A DNA stretch of 6,792 nt from Bacillota bacterium (GTDB lineage Bacteria; Bacillota; Clostridia; Christensenellales; CAG-138), in assembly GCA_023461495.1 (NCBI GenBank), contig JAEYLA010000054.1, positions 1-6,792 on the forward strand. Reading direction: 5' to 3'. Positions 5,992 through 6,792 of the stretch are shown in pieces. The translations under genes were made by a program, and so were the position numbers. The first letter of the stretch is position 1, and every line of letters begins with the position of its first letter. Under the pieces are notes generated by a model. It did no database searches. It had not been told where the DNA came from and worked only from the letters and a program-made list of their open reading frames with translations.

Positions 5992-6437
5992 AGCGGTACC
6001 GCTTTGGCTTCTCAAAAGCAGGGCTTGCCGCGTTCCTTCTTGCCATGCTCCCCAATATCCTGTGGGCGCTATTCCCGCCTGCAAACGATGTGCTTGCCGC
6101 AAATGCGGCGGCATTCCCCGTGTGGGAGGCAATTGCGTCTTTGAGCCAATGGCTGATGATCGCGGCGCTTATTGTTTTAGTCTGTGCGGATGCCGGGAAG
6201 GGACAACGGTCAAAGGCAATGCTGTACTGTGCCGCGGCTTGCCTTGTTGGGTACTATGCATGCTGGATCCTGTACTTTACCGGCATTGCCGGCCCGTGGC
6301 TGTTTATTGCAATGGCGGTGTTGCCCACGGCGTATTTTGCGCTTGTGGCACTGTGGCTCGAAAACAGGATCGCTTTGGTTCCCGCCGTACTGTTTGGCAC
6401 AATACATATTGCGCTGGCGTGCGTTACCTATCTTTAA
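5988..6437 (+). CDS. Small five-helix integral membrane protein of unknown function
   Basis: A 149-aa, strongly hydrophobic protein I cannot assign to a named family. Likely membrane helices: about 11-29, 47-66, 77-98, 102-123 and 127-148. A basic N-terminus (MKRYRFGFSK) suggests the N-terminus lies in the cytoplasm, and the loop KGQRSK (71-76) would also be cytoplasmic. There is no signal peptidase site, transporter signature or catalytic motif that I can see. It starts at ATG 5988 inside the tetR stop (ATGA), with GGAG eight bases upstream within tetR, so it is translationally coupled to the regulator. Possible roles are a small permease or a regulator-associated membrane protein; no evidence separates these. 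A terminator follows 11 bp after its stop. Confidence 0.8.
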   Translation: MKRYRFGFSKAGLAAFLLAMLPNILWALFPPANDVLAANAAAFPVWEAIASLSQWLMIAALIVLVCADAGKGQRSKAMLYCAAACLVGYYACWILYFTGIAGPWLFIAMAVLPTAYFALVALWLENRIALVPAVLFGTIHIALACVTYL

Positions 6438-6448
6438 AAACAGGCAAT

Positions 6449-6479
6449 AAAAAAAGACGGCCGGAATGGCCGCTTTTTT
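6449..6479. terminator. Bidirectional rho-independent terminator between the membrane protein and rubrerythrin genes
   Basis: CGGCC (6458-6462) pairs with GGCCG (6468-6472) around a GGAAT loop. The stem extends past a bulged A6457 by G6456-C6473 and an A-run (6449-6455) facing T6474-6479. A-run plus stem plus T-run gives termination signals on both strands. It lies between the stops of two convergent genes (6437 and 6497). An alternative longer pairing uses GACGGC (6456-6461) with GCCGTC (6482-6487). Confidence 0.88.
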
Positions 6480-6496
6480 ATGCCGTCAGAAAGAAA

Positions 6497-6792
6497 TTAA
6501 TAGTTCTCCGCAAGCACCTGGAAGAAGCTCAGGGGGTGCGCACATACGGGACATACATTGGGGGCCTCGGGGCCTTCGTGCACATGGCCGCAGTTGGCGC
6601 AGATCCACTTGACAGGGGCATCCTTCTTAAAGACTGTGCCCTCTTCGATGTTCTGCAGAAGCTTGAGGTAGCGCTCTTCGTGACGCTTTTCGATGGCGGC
6701 AACGCCTTCCATCATCTTGGCGATGTTGTCAAAGCCTTCCTCGCGCGCTTCCTTGGCCATGGTGGCATACATATCGGTCCACTCGTAGTGCT
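6497..6792 (-). CDS. rbr: Rubrerythrin, C-terminal part (5' end beyond the window)
   Basis: A non-heme iron peroxidase of anaerobes that reduces hydrogen peroxide with electrons from rubredoxin or NADH. The frame is open to the right window edge; codons before the internal Met at 6772 read HYEWTD, so the gene continues outside and about 98 residues are visible. Seen: the second half of the ferritin-like diiron helical bundle (HYEWTDMYATMAKEA, then EKRHEERYLKLL with Glu/His ligand candidates) and a complete C-terminal rubredoxin-like domain with C-x2-C-x12-C-x2-C (ICANCG ... CPVC), followed by a short FFQVLAENY tail. That domain order is the classical rubrerythrin. About half the protein is missing. 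It converges on the preceding unit and is separated from it by a terminator, so it is probably a separate oxidative-stress gene. Confidence 0.95.
   Translation of the reverse strand, partial: HYEWTDMYATMAKEAREEGFDNIAKMMEGVAAIEKRHEERYLKLLQNIEEGTVFKKDAPVKWICANCGHVHEGPEAPNVCPVCAHPLSFFQVLAENY

Noticed and set aside
5569..6132. 187-aa minus-strand frame opposite tetR and the membrane protein gene
   Set aside because: The sense strand encodes a clear TetR helix-turn-helix with an ATGA-coupled downstream gene; the antisense translation has no recognisable domain.
1..6792. tRNA, rRNA, CRISPR array, insertion sequence or attachment site
   Set aside because: No cloverleaf, repeat-spacer array, transposase or terminal inverted repeat was seen by reading; coding density is high and gaps are short.

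Overview
The window most likely comes from an anaerobic, GC-rich member of the Firmicutes (Clostridia-like). The clues are strong AGGAGG-type ribosome binding sites, a rubrerythrin, an iron-sulfur 2-enoate/dienoyl-CoA reductase-type flavoenzyme and a CUT2-type monosaccharide ABC permease. This is inferred from gene content; no rRNA or other taxonomic marker is present.

Layout. (1) Positions 1-1088 (+): 3' part of a multiple-monosaccharide ABC transporter permease (MmsB/GguB type), cut by the left window edge. (2) Positions 1089-1222: a short convergent gap with a strong, probably bidirectional terminator and a G-tract. (3) Positions 1223-5217 (-): a tight three-gene operon, transcribed leftward. 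Its order is an Old Yellow Enzyme/FadH-type FAD/FMN/[4Fe-4S] oxidoreductase (756 aa), then the aconitase X (AcnX) large subunit, then the AcnX small subunit. The junctions are translationally coupled: the AcnX large-subunit ribosome site overlaps the reductase stop, and the two AcnX genes overlap by ATGA. (4) Positions 5218-5406: an AT-rich divergent intergenic region with a leftward extended -10 promoter, a 20-bp imperfect palindrome covering its -35, and a rightward extended -10 promoter. (5) Positions 5407-6437 (+): a TetR-family regulator overlapping (ATGA) a small five-helix membrane protein of unknown function. (6) Positions 6438-6496: a convergent terminator. (7) Positions 6497-6792 (-): C-terminal part of a rubrerythrin, cut by the right edge.

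How the genes may work together. AcnX proteins are dehydratases of hydroxy-acid substrates; known members act on cis-3-hydroxy-L-proline or mevalonate 5-phosphate. OYE/FadH proteins reduce activated C=C bonds. Coupled in one transcript, they suggest a dehydrate-then-reduce (net reductive dehydroxylation) pathway for an unidentified hydroxylated carboxylate, controlled by the divergent TetR regulator. This pairing is the most interesting point in the window. The AcnX is recognisable but divergent, so the substrate should not be assumed. The sugar permease and rubrerythrin are separated from the cassette by terminators and are probably unrelated neighbours.
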